From NCBI GenBank assembly GCA_005843825.1, contig SZXX01000016.1, positions 1 to 64,000 of the forward strand: a stretch of DNA of 64,000 bases. The letters run 5' to 3'. Under the pieces are notes generated by a model. That model saw nothing but the letters and a program-made list of their open reading frames with translations. It did no database searches and was not told the origin of the DNA. Each line of letters opens with the position of its first letter. The first letter of the stretch is position 1. Position numbers and translations under genes: made by a program. This stretch comes from Chlorobium sp. (GTDB lineage: Bacteria; Bacteroidota; Chlorobiia; Chlorobiales; Chlorobiaceae). This document shows, in pieces, positions 28,435-37,196 of this stretch.

Positions 28435-28443
28435 AGTCAATCT
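28435..28443. repeat. Left target-site duplication (9 bp)
   Basis: agtcaatct, identical to 29739-29747 on the other side of the insertion sequence. Confidence 0.93.
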
Positions 28444-28462
28444 CAGTAGTGTCCGGTTAAAA
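28444..28462 (+). repeat. Left inverted repeat of the IS
   Basis: 19 bp, exact reverse complement of 29720-29738. The outward bases ct (28442-28443) also pair with ag (29739-29740), but these belong to the duplicated target. Confidence 0.95.
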
Positions 28463-28552
28463 ATGAAAAAGGTCTGAAAACGCTTGAGAAACGGCGATAT
28501 TAAAAGTGACTAAACAATTGATATCAGCCCTATACACAAGGAGTTCCAGACC

Positions 28553-29725
28553 ATGAAACAAGTTACAACGATGCTCGGTGAGTTGCTAAAGATTTTTCCG
28601 AGATACGAATTCGAGAAACTCGAAAAGCAGCACCAAAGCAACCACTACACAAAGTATTTCACGGGCTGGCAACAACTAATTACTCTATTCTATGCACAGA
28701 TTGTCGGTCATGACAGTCTGCGAGGCATTCAAACAAGCCTTGGAGTCCATGCTCAAAAATGGTACCACCTCGGACTGGAAAACATCAAGAGAAGCACCTT
28801 GTCGGATTCGATGAAAAACCGCCCACACCAAATCTATGAAGGACTGTTTTACAAGTTGCTCGACAAATGCCGGTCAGTTACTCCTGACCATAAGTTCAGA
28901 TTCAAAAACCCTCTCTTTTCAATGGATGCCACGGTCATTGATCTCTGCCTAAGCGTTTTTCCATGGGCAGAATTCCGTCAACGCAAGGGGGCCATCAAAT
29001 TGCACTACCTTTTTGACCACCGGGGCTCGCTGCCAGCATTCATGGTCATGACGGACGCTAAACACCATGATGTCCGGGTTGCAAGAAGCGAAGAGAAACT
29101 TGATTTTCACCTGTTGCCGGACAGCATCATTTCGTTTGACCGAGCCTATATCGATTTCCAGTGGCTGTATACCCTTGATCAGCGTAAGGTCTGGTTTGTA
29201 ACACGCTCAAAAACAAACATCCAGTACCGAATCATCGGACAGCATCAACCGATAACGAATAAACAGGTAACTCGGGATGAAAAAATTGAATTGGTCATTG
29301 ATGGTACAAGAGCAAAATACCCGAAAGCGTTTCGTCTGGTCTGTTATACTGACCCGGATACCGGCAAGGAATATGAGTTCATCACCAATAATATGAAACT
29401 CGCAGCCTCAACGATAGCAGCCATTTACAAATCTCGCTGGCAGATTGAAACATTTTTCAGGTGGATCAAACAAAACCTGAAAATCAAGTCATTCCTTGGT
29501 ACCAGTCAGAACGCTGTATTGACGCAGATTTGGATAGCCATGTGCTATTATCTGCTCTTGTCCTACATCAAGTTCCAGACGAAATACCGACATTCATTGC
29601 AGGAATTGACCAGAATGATCGCTGCAGTCGTCATGGAGCAGCGCTTATTGATCGATATTTTATCTCTCAAAGAACAATCTCTCAAAAAGGCGAGGGAGCC
29701 GGTACTTCAACTGGCTTTATTTTAA
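28553..29725 (+). CDS. IS4-family DDE transposase
   Basis: 390-residue transposase with the N-terminal DUF4372-like region (FEKLEKQHQSNHYTKYFTGW) and a DDE catalytic core: D125 in LFSMDATVIDL, D196 in ISFDRAYIDF and E299 in the YREK motif (Y292, R295, E299, K306 within YKSRWQIETFFRWIKQ). All are present and the frame is intact, so the element is probably active. A ribosome site AAGGAG precedes the ATG. The stop lies inside the right inverted repeat. Confidence 0.95.
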   Translation: MKQVTTMLGELLKIFPRYEFEKLEKQHQSNHYTKYFTGWQQLITLFYAQIVGHDSLRGIQTSLGVHAQKWYHLGLENIKRSTLSDSMKNRPHQIYEGLFYKLLDKCRSVTPDHKFRFKNPLFSMDATVIDLCLSVFPWAEFRQRKGAIKLHYLFDHRGSLPAFMVMTDAKHHDVRVARSEEKLDFHLLPDSIISFDRAYIDFQWLYTLDQRKVWFVTRSKTNIQYRIIGQHQPITNKQVTRDEKIELVIDGTRAKYPKAFRLVCYTDPDTGKEYEFITNNMKLAASTIAAIYKSRWQIETFFRWIKQNLKIKSFLGTSQNAVLTQIWIAMCYYLLLSYIKFQTKYRHSLQELTRMIAAVVMEQRLLIDILSLKEQSLKKAREPVLQLALF

Positions 29726-29738
29726 CCGGACACTACTG
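29720..29738 (-). repeat. Right inverted repeat of the IS
   Basis: 19 bp, exact reverse complement of 28444-28462; overlaps the last codons of the transposase gene. Confidence 0.95.
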
Positions 29739-29747
29739 AGTCAATCT
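29739..29747. repeat. Right target-site duplication (9 bp)
   Basis: agtcaatct, identical to 28435-28443. Confidence 0.93.
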
Positions 29748-29835
29748 ATCTCTTTCAAGATTGTTGCTGATAATAACATAAGAGACGATTTTTCTTATTG
29801 TTTCCAGCGCAATAATATCCAAAGGCTTTATTTTT

Positions 29836-32604
29836 TTATCCTGTTGTGCGCAATCCTCCTGATATGGCGTTGACGGTCAAAAAGAGTTCCAACAGCAGGG
29901 TGTCGGACTTTTCCTGTTTATCAGAATCCTGCAGTTCCCTCCATTGCTTCAAGAGCTTTATCTGCTGATGGTGCAGCAGGTCAAGTCCTTCGTGACGCAG
30001 GACGATAAATTTATTGACATTAAGCCGTTGAGTCTCAAGAGGCCCGGCAAAGAGGATTTCGATATACTTTTTTGTTCGATGGTATTCTGTTTCGATCATA
30101 CCGAGAATGTGTTCCCTGATAGTGCTGTCAGTGACAAGTGTCGCATACTTGCGCATGATGTTCACGTCAGCAGATGCAATGCTGGTATCGGCATTGCTGA
30201 TAATGTAGCGAAGGGGAGGCCAGACGTGGCTGCGGTTCCGGATATCCTCAAATATCTCCGGGGAGCTGTTCTCCAGATATTCAAGTGCAGAGCCCACACC
30301 GTACCAGCCCGAAAGTGAAAAACGCGCCTGGTTCCAGCTGAATACCCAGGGAATGGCGCGCAGGTCTTCAAGACTGGTTTTTCCGCTTCTTCGAGAAGGT
30401 CTGGAACCTATTCTTGTTGATTCAATAATGTCAATAGGTGTGGCTTCACGGAAAAATGTGAGAAATCCTTCTTCGCCGATCAGCTTCCGGTAAGCCTGAT
30501 TGCTTTTATCCGAAAGAAGATCCATTATCTGCTCAAGGGGATGCTCTCTTTTTGGCCCCACTCTCTGCCTGATAAGAACTTCGGCTGCTCCAGCCATGAA
30601 AAGTTCGAGATTATAGACTGCACTGATGCGGTTGGCATACTTTTGGGCAATGGTTTCGCCCTGTTCTGTAAAACACATACCGGCATTAAAGGATCCCCAG
30701 GGTTGCGCCCTGATAAAACGGTGAGTCGGGCCTGCTCCACGACTGATACTCCCGCCCCTTCCATGAAAAAACAGGATCTCAGTATCAGCAATTTCACCTG
30801 CTTCAAGCAGAGATTCCTGGGCGCGATAAAGTGTCCAGGTGCTTGAAAAAATTCCCCCGTCTTTGTTACTGTCGCTGTACCCGATCATAACCTCCTGGAG
30901 CCTTCTTTTCTTTCCAGTCGAATTTCTTCGGTAATCGAGACTTCGTTGTGTAACCGGGTGGCGGAGAAATTCCTTAAGGATTGCAGGGCTTCTTTTCAGA
31001 TCTTCAATGGTTTCAAAGAGCGGGACGACAGGGAGCAAACAGGCGTCTCCATCTTCGGAAGTTGTCATCAATCCTACTTCCCTTGCGAAAATGTAGACGA
31101 TAAGAAGGTCAGAGACGTTTCTCGTCATGCTGACAATGAGTGAGCCAAGAGCGCCTGTACCGTACTGTTTGGTATGTTGTACTAAAACCCTGTAGCAGGC
31201 AAGCACGGTGTCCGCTTCAGGACCCGCCGTCATATCGGGATGGGTAAACGGCCGTGGTGACAGCAGTTCCCGATCAAGAAATGCTCTTCTTTCCGCTTCA
31301 TCCCATTCCAGAAAATCACTGCCATTCATACCTGCAGCGGTCATCAACTGCGAGAGGGCCAGTTCATGAACACGGCTGTTTTGTCGGATATCAAGGGTTC
31401 CGAGATGGAAACCGAACGTCTGAACGATTCTATAAACAGGGGTAACTTCCATATCGGCAATATGTTGAGCTCCTACAGCAAGGAGGGACTCACGTAAAAG
31501 CGAGAGATCCTCCAAAAGTTCTTCCGAACCGATATAATGGCTTCGTTCAGAGGATACAGCACTAGTCTCAGATGTATCAGTTTCAAGGGGAAGCGAAGCG
31601 ATCATAAGGTTCAGAAACTGCCGCCAGGGTTCATGCCGGTTTCTGTGTAAAGCTTCATATCCAGCTTCTCCAAGCTTGCTGCTGAGGCTGTCGATGCGAT
31701 GGATGAGCCCGTCACCTGGAGACTGAAGTCTTTCTGAAAGACTTAATTTTGATGCCAGGTCTATGAGATTATGCAGGACAAGCGTGAGAGCCTTCTTGCG
31801 CATTTCAGCAAGAGTCTCTTCAGTGACCGTAGCTGTTACAAGCGGATGGCCGTCACGGTCACCGCCAACCCAGCTGCCGAAGGTAATGCGAGGCAGATTT
31901 CTTGGGTCAGATAGTCTGCGACTATCAAATCCTGCCTCATGCCACGCCTGCAGAAGGCGTTTATCAAGCATGGGTAAGACTTCAGAGAAAATATTATAGA
32001 GATAGTGAATCACATTTCTCCTTTCAGCCGATACCTGGGGTTTTTCGAAAAGTATTTCTCCCGTTCTCCAGAGCCTTTCCATGACCACCTTAATCTCATT
32101 TCGGATTTCAAGCTGTTCAAGCGGGGTCCACATCTGGTTTTCACGTTTTACCAGCAGCAGATAAAGCTGACGATGCTGCTCAAGCACTGTTTTTCGTTTT
32201 GCTTCCGTCGGATGTGCTGTCAGAACAGGCTCAATAGAAACCTCCGGCAGCAGTGAAGAGATGGTTGTTTCAGGGATTCCAAGTTTTTTGAAACGTGACA
32301 ATGTTTTACCCCATAGACCGGTCAGATGTGATAATCCGTGTTCAGCTTCCAGCGAACGCCGATTTTGTGCGGCGGAGTTTTCTTCCGCCATGTTGAGAAG
32401 TTGGAAAAAAATTGAAAACGCCTGGAGGGCACGCTCCGAATTAGGATAGTTTTCAAGGGGGATGCCGGCGTTCTGCCAAGGCAGGTGGTCTGCGAGTTCA
32501 TTATCTCCAAGGTCACGGAGTACCTCCTGAAAGCATTGAAGAAGAAACAGAAAATCGCGTTCTGCTTTTGCGAAATCAATAATGCTGCTTGTGGTCGTTA
32601 TCAT
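29836..32604 (-). CDS. ppc: Phosphoenolpyruvate carboxylase
   Basis: Carboxylates PEP to oxaloacetate; in green sulfur bacteria it feeds the reductive TCA cycle. The 922-residue product has all main motifs: VLTAHPTEAKRKTVLEQHR with the catalytic His, FGSWVGGDRDGHPLVT, MIGYSDSNKDGGIFSS, FFHGRGGSISRGAGPTHRFI, SRPSRRSG and the C-terminal NAISGGLRTTG. ATG 32604 is preferred over an in-frame TTG at 32616; neither has a good ribosome site. The length is typical of bacterial PEPC. The IS right end lies about 100 nt past the stop codon. Confidence 0.97.
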   Translation of the reverse strand: MITTTSSIIDFAKAERDFLFLLQCFQEVLRDLGDNELADHLPWQNAGIPLENYPNSERALQAFSIFFQLLNMAEENSAAQNRRSLEAEHGLSHLTGLWGKTLSRFKKLGIPETTISSLLPEVSIEPVLTAHPTEAKRKTVLEQHRQLYLLLVKRENQMWTPLEQLEIRNEIKVVMERLWRTGEILFEKPQVSAERRNVIHYLYNIFSEVLPMLDKRLLQAWHEAGFDSRRLSDPRNLPRITFGSWVGGDRDGHPLVTATVTEETLAEMRKKALTLVLHNLIDLASKLSLSERLQSPGDGLIHRIDSLSSKLGEAGYEALHRNRHEPWRQFLNLMIASLPLETDTSETSAVSSERSHYIGSEELLEDLSLLRESLLAVGAQHIADMEVTPVYRIVQTFGFHLGTLDIRQNSRVHELALSQLMTAAGMNGSDFLEWDEAERRAFLDRELLSPRPFTHPDMTAGPEADTVLACYRVLVQHTKQYGTGALGSLIVSMTRNVSDLLIVYIFAREVGLMTTSEDGDACLLPVVPLFETIEDLKRSPAILKEFLRHPVTQRSLDYRRNSTGKKRRLQEVMIGYSDSNKDGGIFSSTWTLYRAQESLLEAGEIADTEILFFHGRGGSISRGAGPTHRFIRAQPWGSFNAGMCFTEQGETIAQKYANRISAVYNLELFMAGAAEVLIRQRVGPKREHPLEQIMDLLSDKSNQAYRKLIGEEGFLTFFREATPIDIIESTRIGSRPSRRSGKTSLEDLRAIPWVFSWNQARFSLSGWYGVGSALEYLENSSPEIFEDIRNRSHVWPPLRYIISNADTSIASADVNIMRKYATLVTDSTIREHILGMIETEYHRTKKYIEILFAGPLETQRLNVNKFIVLRHEGLDLLHHQQIKLLKQWRELQDSDKQEKSDTLLLELFLTVNAISGGLRTTG

Positions 32605-32852
32605 AAGGCAAAACAATTCTCTGGTTAGTGCGGCACTTTGTGCAGTATTCTAAAAAATTAAATGAGTTACAAATTATCTTGCCTTTCCTTGAAAGCCTTG
32701 ACTCAAGGATAGGGTATGCTCCTCAAGTTTCAGCAGATAGTGAGGTATAAAGACAACCTTTTTAAGCTTTCTGTTTGCCGCCTTTACTATTTATGCTTAT
32801 CTTACTGCATAATTTTTTGGGTAAGCCACTAACACCTAATTCATTACCACTC

Positions 32853-33494
32853 ATGGACAACAAATCAAATGGTAAGCTTATTGCAGTTGCATTAGGCGGG
32901 GCTGTCTTAATGGGGTCTCTGTTTTTCGGTTTGTCATTTTTAACCGGATACAAGGTGCCGGCTGAAAACATTTCAGTAATACTCACTCCTCTGCGCTCCT
33001 TTGCCGGATGGCTATCGTTAATTTGTGGAGCCTCTCTTATTATTATGGGGCTTGGCAAAATGTCGTCGAGAATCAGTGACAAGTGGTTTTTGAGTTTTCC
33101 TCTCAGTATTATTGCCATTGTTGCCGTCATGTTTGCGCTCCTGTGGCTAAGGCCCTCGGGAATTTTATTGTCAACCACGGGTCGTACCACGACTGAGGAT
33201 GGCAAATACATTCGTTCGGTCAAAGAGCTCACTGCATTTCTGGAAAAACCTTCCGCCACCGCCAAAAATCATCCAGTTCCTGCCGGTTTTGATTTTGCGG
33301 CCAGCAAGACTCTTACTGATGGAAGGTGTAACAAATGTCATACGCTTGCATCTGTTCAGGATGCTTTCAGGACCAAGTACAAGAAGACAGGCAAAGTTGA
33401 TGTCGTAGTCAATCGCATGCAGACTAATGCCGGTTCAGGTATAACCCCGGATGAAGCTAAAACAATCGTTATCTATCTGGAGAACAAGTTCTGA
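32853..33494 (+). CDS. pscC: Reaction-centre cytochrome c (PscC, c-551 type)
   Basis: Membrane-anchored monoheme cytochrome that passes electrons to P840 in the green sulfur bacterial photosystem. ATG 32853 is chosen because it gives MDNKSNGKLIAVALGG, the start I recall for PscC; the frame is open 78 nt further up. The 213-residue product has three membrane segments (about 9-31, 50-69, 79-99) and a C-terminal heme domain with CNKCH (159-163) and a candidate axial Met189 (VVNRMQ). This three-helix plus heme layout is specific to PscC. It is a single gene ending at a bidirectional terminator shared with queF. Confidence 0.9.
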   Translation: MDNKSNGKLIAVALGGAVLMGSLFFGLSFLTGYKVPAENISVILTPLRSFAGWLSLICGASLIIMGLGKMSSRISDKWFLSFPLSIIAIVAVMFALLWLRPSGILLSTTGRTTTEDGKYIRSVKELTAFLEKPSATAKNHPVPAGFDFAASKTLTDGRCNKCHTLASVQDAFRTKYKKTGKVDVVVNRMQTNAGSGITPDEAKTIVIYLENKF

Positions 33495-33530
33495 TTGCCC
33501 TGAGCTTCTTTTCTGTATCCAACGTTTATA

Positions 33531-33567
33531 AAAAAAGCCTCTGAGAGATACTCTGAGGCTTTTTTTA
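33531..33567. terminator. Bidirectional terminator between pscC and queF
   Basis: aaaaaagcctc(tg)agag pairs with ctctgaggctttttt around a 3-nt loop with a 2-nt bulge; A and T runs flank both sides, and the genes converge here. Confidence 0.88.
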
Positions 33568-33578
33568 TCTCTTTTTTT

Positions 33579-33929
33579 TCAATGTGAGCTCTTATAGTTG
33601 ACGCTGACAGTTTCGGTTATTCCTCCTCTTGCTTTCCACTCTGTGATCACGCTTAGTGACCTTGGCTGAAGAGCGTCGACAAGATCATCAAGAATCTTGT
33701 TCGTGATATTCTCATAAAAAATACCGGCATTGCGGAACTCGAAAAAATAATATTTCAGTGATTTCAACTCGATACAGGTTTTATCAGGGACATAACGGAC
33801 AGTTATGGTTCCAAAATCAGGAAGACCCGTTATTGGGCAGACAGAAGTAAACTCAGGGTTGACGATCTCAATAGTGTAGTCTCTGTCGGGATACGTATTG
33901 TCAAAGATTTCAAGGAGCTCTTTTTTCAT
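33579..33929 (-). CDS. queF: 7-cyano-7-deazaguanine reductase QueF
   Basis: NADPH-dependent reduction of preQ0 to preQ1 in the queuosine pathway. The product is 116 residues, the short unimodular form. The catalytic Cys31 lies in EFTSVCPITGLPDFG, with Asp38, and the QueF signature ELKSLKYYFFEFR spans 54-66. Codons up to 33998 are open but lack conservation; ATG 33929 (MKKELLEIFDN) matches the family start, though no ribosome site is seen. Other queuosine genes are not nearby. Confidence 0.95.
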   Translation of the reverse strand: MKKELLEIFDNTYPDRDYTIEIVNPEFTSVCPITGLPDFGTITVRYVPDKTCIELKSLKYYFFEFRNAGIFYENITNKILDDLVDALQPRSLSVITEWKARGGITETVSVNYKSSH

Positions 33930-34091
33930 AGGATAGCAGATGTTGATTGACTTTTTAAGGAAAGTTTTTCCAGATACGTTAGCGTCTTTTCGATGCAAAA
34001 TAGAAATCCATGGCGATTTATCGGTAAATTCAATTGATTTTTTTGTTCGTTAAAAGCTGAAATCGCACTCTATTTCGGAGGGGCAGCGTCG

Positions 34092-34835
34092 TTGTGTCAG
34101 AAAAATAAATGGCAGGGTCTTGTTATGCATGAATCCATTGACGGAGACGGTCAGGAGTTATCTCTTCTTTATAAAACGTTGGCTGCTGAATATGATCTTA
34201 CAGAAACATCGTATACCTTCGGAGGGCACTCTTTCAGCTTTTTGAGTGTTCTTGACAGTTATGCTCTTCTTGACCGGATATCGCCTGAAGAGTTTGTTAA
34301 AGATGAACAAATGCCTTACTGGGCGGAAATATGGCCTTCTGCAATAACCCTTTCGTCATTTATTGCCGATGAACTTCCGCTTAAGGGTTTGCGAGTCATT
34401 GAAATAGGCTCCGGTGTTGGTATGGCTTCGACTGTTGCAGCATGGAAAGGTGCCAGTGTTCTCGCTACAGACTATTCTGTGGAAGCTCTTCGTTTTGTGA
34501 AGTATAATGCCTTGAAAAACAAGCTCTCTTTTGATATTGAACGACTTGACTGGCGGCTGGTGAAGTGCAGTGAAAAGTTTGACATTCTGTTTGCTGCAGA
34601 TGTGCTTTATGAAAGGGTAAACCTGCTGCCGATTGTTACCGCGATTGATAAACTTCTGAAAGCCGACGGCGCGGCATACCTCGCAGATCCGCGAAGAAGA
34701 ATGGCGGAACAGTTTCTTGAACTTGCTGCAGAAAACAATTTTTCCATAACTCCTTTTCCCCGGAAGTATACTGGAGGCTCTAAAGATGTTGCCGTCAATA
34801 TCTACAAAATGACCAGGCAAAAAAACACTCCATGA
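34092..34835 (+). CDS. Class I SAM-dependent methyltransferase, lysine-methyltransferase-like
   Basis: 247-residue protein with a Rossmann methyltransferase core: MPYWAEIWPSAITLSSFI, motif I VIEIGSGVGMASTVAA (about 100-115), ATDYSVEALRFVKYNAL and DILFAADVLYE. The pattern W-E-x-W-P before motif I and D-V-L-Y-E after it is shared with the METTL/Nnt1 protein-lysine methyltransferase group; the substrate is unknown. The start is TTG 34092 with GGAGG 10 nt upstream; an ATG at 34125 (MHESIDG) is an alternative. Its stop overlaps the next ATG as ATGA, so it is translationally coupled to the DUF4905 gene. Confidence 0.85.
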   Translation: MCQKNKWQGLVMHESIDGDGQELSLLYKTLAAEYDLTETSYTFGGHSFSFLSVLDSYALLDRISPEEFVKDEQMPYWAEIWPSAITLSSFIADELPLKGLRVIEIGSGVGMASTVAAWKGASVLATDYSVEALRFVKYNALKNKLSFDIERLDWRLVKCSEKFDILFAADVLYERVNLLPIVTAIDKLLKADGAAYLADPRRRMAEQFLELAAENNFSITPFPRKYTGGSKDVAVNIYKMTRQKNTP

Positions 34836-35695
34836 AGAGCACCCAAAAGCAGCTTTCTCTTCGCTGGTGTTATCATGCCGGTCATGGCGCGCTGATATGG
34901 CAGCTCATGTTTACTGAAACCGGTGATCTTATAGGCCAGAAGCGCTTTACTGCTGACCGACGGGCCCTTTTTTTCTCTATCGATATACTTACCGGCAAGG
35001 TTCTTTGTGATGATTACCTGCTGATGGATCACCATCATCCTGTTCCTGCTGGAGACGGCTGGTTTGTCGGACTTGAAACAACTCTCGGAAATCTTGTCTA
35101 TTGCTACGCCTATCAGTCCGAAAGCCCTGAACATAAAGGGATCTGGGCGCTTGATCTCCGGGATAACAGGGTAGTCTGGTCACGACCTGATATTGTTTTT
35201 GCCGCCAATCTTGACCATGAGTTTCTCGTCTATCAGCTTTCGACTTTTGGGGGGTTCCCTGAGCGTCATTTTCTCCTCATCGATCCCTTTACCGGAGCGC
35301 TCATCCGTACCCTTGGTCTCGATAGTCCTGCAGTCAATGCAATAAGGCAGGTGGTTGTTCCTGAGGAGGATCGGCAGCAGGTTATGCTTTCAGACTTTGT
35401 GACCATGGAAATGACTGAAGAGCGTAGGGCCTTGCAGCGGGTCGGCATCACTGAATCCACCCGCTGCGAATGTATTCTCAAGGGTACATTCACCGTTGCC
35501 GCTGTACATGAACAGTCTGAGTCGACAGGCTTGTGGCACTCTGTTCTTAACGTATGGGCAATGGACTCTCTGGTCTATGCAGACACGATGGAAGAGAGTG
35601 TCGAAAAGCCATGCCTCAACAATTTTCTCATACGGAGCGAAAATTTGTATTACCTTAGAAATAAAGAGGAACTGGTTTGTGTTGCACTTACATGA
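34832..35695 (+). CDS. DUF4905-family protein, function unknown
   Basis: 287-residue cytoplasmic-looking protein without signal peptide or membrane segment. It has repeated beta-strand patterns ([66 protein letters not shown]) like blades of a small beta-propeller, the pattern of DUF4905 proteins in Chlorobi and Bacteroidetes. The molecular function is not known. It is the middle gene of a three-gene operon with 4-nt overlaps on both sides (methyltransferase before, xerC after), so the three proteins are probably made together. Confidence 0.8.
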   Translation: MKSTQKQLSLRWCYHAGHGALIWQLMFTETGDLIGQKRFTADRRALFFSIDILTGKVLCDDYLLMDHHHPVPAGDGWFVGLETTLGNLVYCYAYQSESPEHKGIWALDLRDNRVVWSRPDIVFAANLDHEFLVYQLSTFGGFPERHFLLIDPFTGALIRTLGLDSPAVNAIRQVVVPEEDRQQVMLSDFVTMEMTEERRALQRVGITESTRCECILKGTFTVAAVHEQSESTGLWHSVLNVWAMDSLVYADTMEESVEKPCLNNFLIRSENLYYLRNKEELVCVALT

Positions 35696-36702
35696 AAAAT
35701 TCATCCTCCTCCCCTTCACCTGATTTATTGCCTGAAGGCTCACTTCCAATAGATGACTTTCTTGATACACTCAGGAGCCGTAAAAATCTTTCACCGAATA
35801 CTGTTATTGCATACAGAACAGATCTTGTTCAGTTTTTTTCCTTTCTTGCCAGGCATTTTCAGCTCAACGATTTAAGCGGCTTTAACCATGAGCAGCTTAC
35901 AGCAATTGATGTTCGCCTTTTTTTTGTGTCATTGATCGAACGTGGTATTCAGCAGCGATCAATTGCCAGAAAACTGGCAGCAGTCAAAAGCTATTACCGG
36001 TATCTGCAGGAGATCGGAGAGATTAAGAGCTCCGTTTTTTCCTATATCACCACCCCAAAGTTTCCTCGGCGGGTACCTGGCTTTTTAACAGAGCAACAGA
36101 CTGAAAAGCTTTTTAACGAAGTGCTTCCGACTGCTGGTGACGATTCTGTCAATTCTGAAAAACACTGTCTGGAAGCATCTTTTGTCCAGGAACGTGATCG
36201 AAGCATCCTTGAGTTGCTTTATGGAAGCGGGCTTCGTATCTCAGAGCTTACCAGTCTGACAATGGAAAGCCTTGATCTCAAGAGTGGATATGTCAAGCTG
36301 ACAGGAAAAGGCAGAAAGCAGAGAATTGTTCCGGTGGGCAAGGCGTGCATGGACGCACTTAAAAAATATTTTGAAGTACGAAGAAACTTCTTTAGAATAA
36401 ATACAAATGGGGAAGCTGGAGCCTTACGGTATGTTTTTTTAACCAATAAAGGTAAAAAGCTTTATCCCATGCTTGTCCAGAGATTGACCCGGAAATACCT
36501 CTTTGCTGTCACTGAACAAAAACAGAAGAATCCACATATTCTGCGCCACAGTTTTGCCACACACCTGCTGAACAGTGGAGCAGATCTTAACAGTGTCAGT
36601 GAAATGCTTGGACACAGTAACCTGTCAACTACCGAAATATATACTCACGTTACTTTTGAGCGCTTAAAGGAGGTTTACCGGAAAGCGCATCCAAACGCAT
36701 AG
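35692..36702 (+). CDS. xerC: Tyrosine recombinase XerC
   Basis: Site-specific recombinase expected to resolve chromosome dimers at dif. The 336-residue product has the N-terminal SAM-like core-binding domain ([20 protein letters not shown], about 22-41) and the catalytic domain: Arg in [12 protein letters not shown], Lys in [15 protein letters not shown]-x-x-R in [12 protein letters not shown], His in [14 protein letters not shown] and the Tyr nucleophile in IYTH. ATG 35692 overlaps the DUF4905 stop as ATGA. About 25 residues of insertion ([20 protein letters not shown]) sit before the catalytic domain. Confidence 0.93.
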   Translation: MKNSSSSPSPDLLPEGSLPIDDFLDTLRSRKNLSPNTVIAYRTDLVQFFSFLARHFQLNDLSGFNHEQLTAIDVRLFFVSLIERGIQQRSIARKLAAVKSYYRYLQEIGEIKSSVFSYITTPKFPRRVPGFLTEQQTEKLFNEVLPTAGDDSVNSEKHCLEASFVQERDRSILELLYGSGLRISELTSLTMESLDLKSGYVKLTGKGRKQRIVPVGKACMDALKKYFEVRRNFFRINTNGEAGALRYVFLTNKGKKLYPMLVQRLTRKYLFAVTEQKQKNPHILRHSFATHLLNSGADLNSVSEMLGHSNLSTTEIYTHVTFERLKEVYRKAHPNA

Positions 36703-36787
36703 ATCTACAGTGCGGCTCCCCGTTACCATATTCACCGCGGGAGCCTTGTTCTTTCTTTACGTTCAACTTATTATAACGGAGGTTATT

Positions 36788-37108
36788 ATGACGAAAGCAG
36801 TCGTTAGTGATGTTGTCAATGTTAAGGTTACCTTGCGCCACTCCAATAATCATACAGACATAGAAGAGTATGCCCGCAACGCCGTAATTCCACTGTTAAA
36901 AATCTTCCCGGGTATTATCAGTTGCCATATCATTCTGGATCATCAGAAAAATGACTTTGAAAAAAACAAGCTTGCCGAGATAACGGTGCATGTTCCACAG
37001 AATGTTCTTGTCGCAAAGGAATCCGGCGCAGTTTATGAACAGACAATCGACAACTGCGTTGAGGCATTGAGCCGGCAGCTCAAGAAATACAAGGAAAAAC
37101 TACAATAA
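36788..37108 (+). CDS. hpf: Ribosome hibernation promoting factor, short HPF
   Basis: Binds the 30S subunit near the A and P sites and stabilises idle ribosomes. The 106-residue product has the beta-alpha-beta-beta-beta-alpha pattern of the HPF/RaiA domain (VNVKVTLRHSNNHTDIEEYARNAV, ISCHIILDHQKN, LAEITVHVPQNVL, ALSRQLKKYKEKL). It lacks the C-terminal dimerisation domain of long HPF. ATG 36788 follows a strong GGAGG site; the frame is open 78 nt upstream, but without support. A hairpin separates it from hprK, 88 nt downstream. Confidence 0.88.
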   Translation: MTKAVVSDVVNVKVTLRHSNNHTDIEEYARNAVIPLLKIFPGIISCHIILDHQKNDFEKNKLAEITVHVPQNVLVAKESGAVYEQTIDNCVEALSRQLKKYKEKLQ

Positions 37109-37127
37109 CAGTATCCTGGCACAAAGT

Positions 37128-37160
37128 CTGCAGGGCATATTCCTGACGCCCTGCAGCTTT
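37128..37160 (+). terminator. Hairpin between hpf and hprK
   Basis: Perfect 9-bp inverted repeat (ctgcagggc / gccctgcag) around an 11-nt loop, followed by a short T run (cttttc). Probably attenuates rather than fully ends hpf transcription. Confidence 0.65.
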
Positions 37161-37196
37161 TCAGGAAGGGTTTTATCACTTCGAAAGCGAGATACC

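Larger units (their letters stand above)
28444..29738 (+). mobile_element. IS4-family insertion sequence, complete, 1295 bp
   Basis: Bounded by perfect 19-bp inverted repeats, cagtagtgtccggttaaaa at 28444-28462 and its complement at 29720-29738, and flanked by an exact 9-bp direct duplication. It carries one intact transposase gene. Size, ends and duplication length fit the IS4 family. The perfect ends and duplication point to a recent insertion. Confidence 0.96.
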
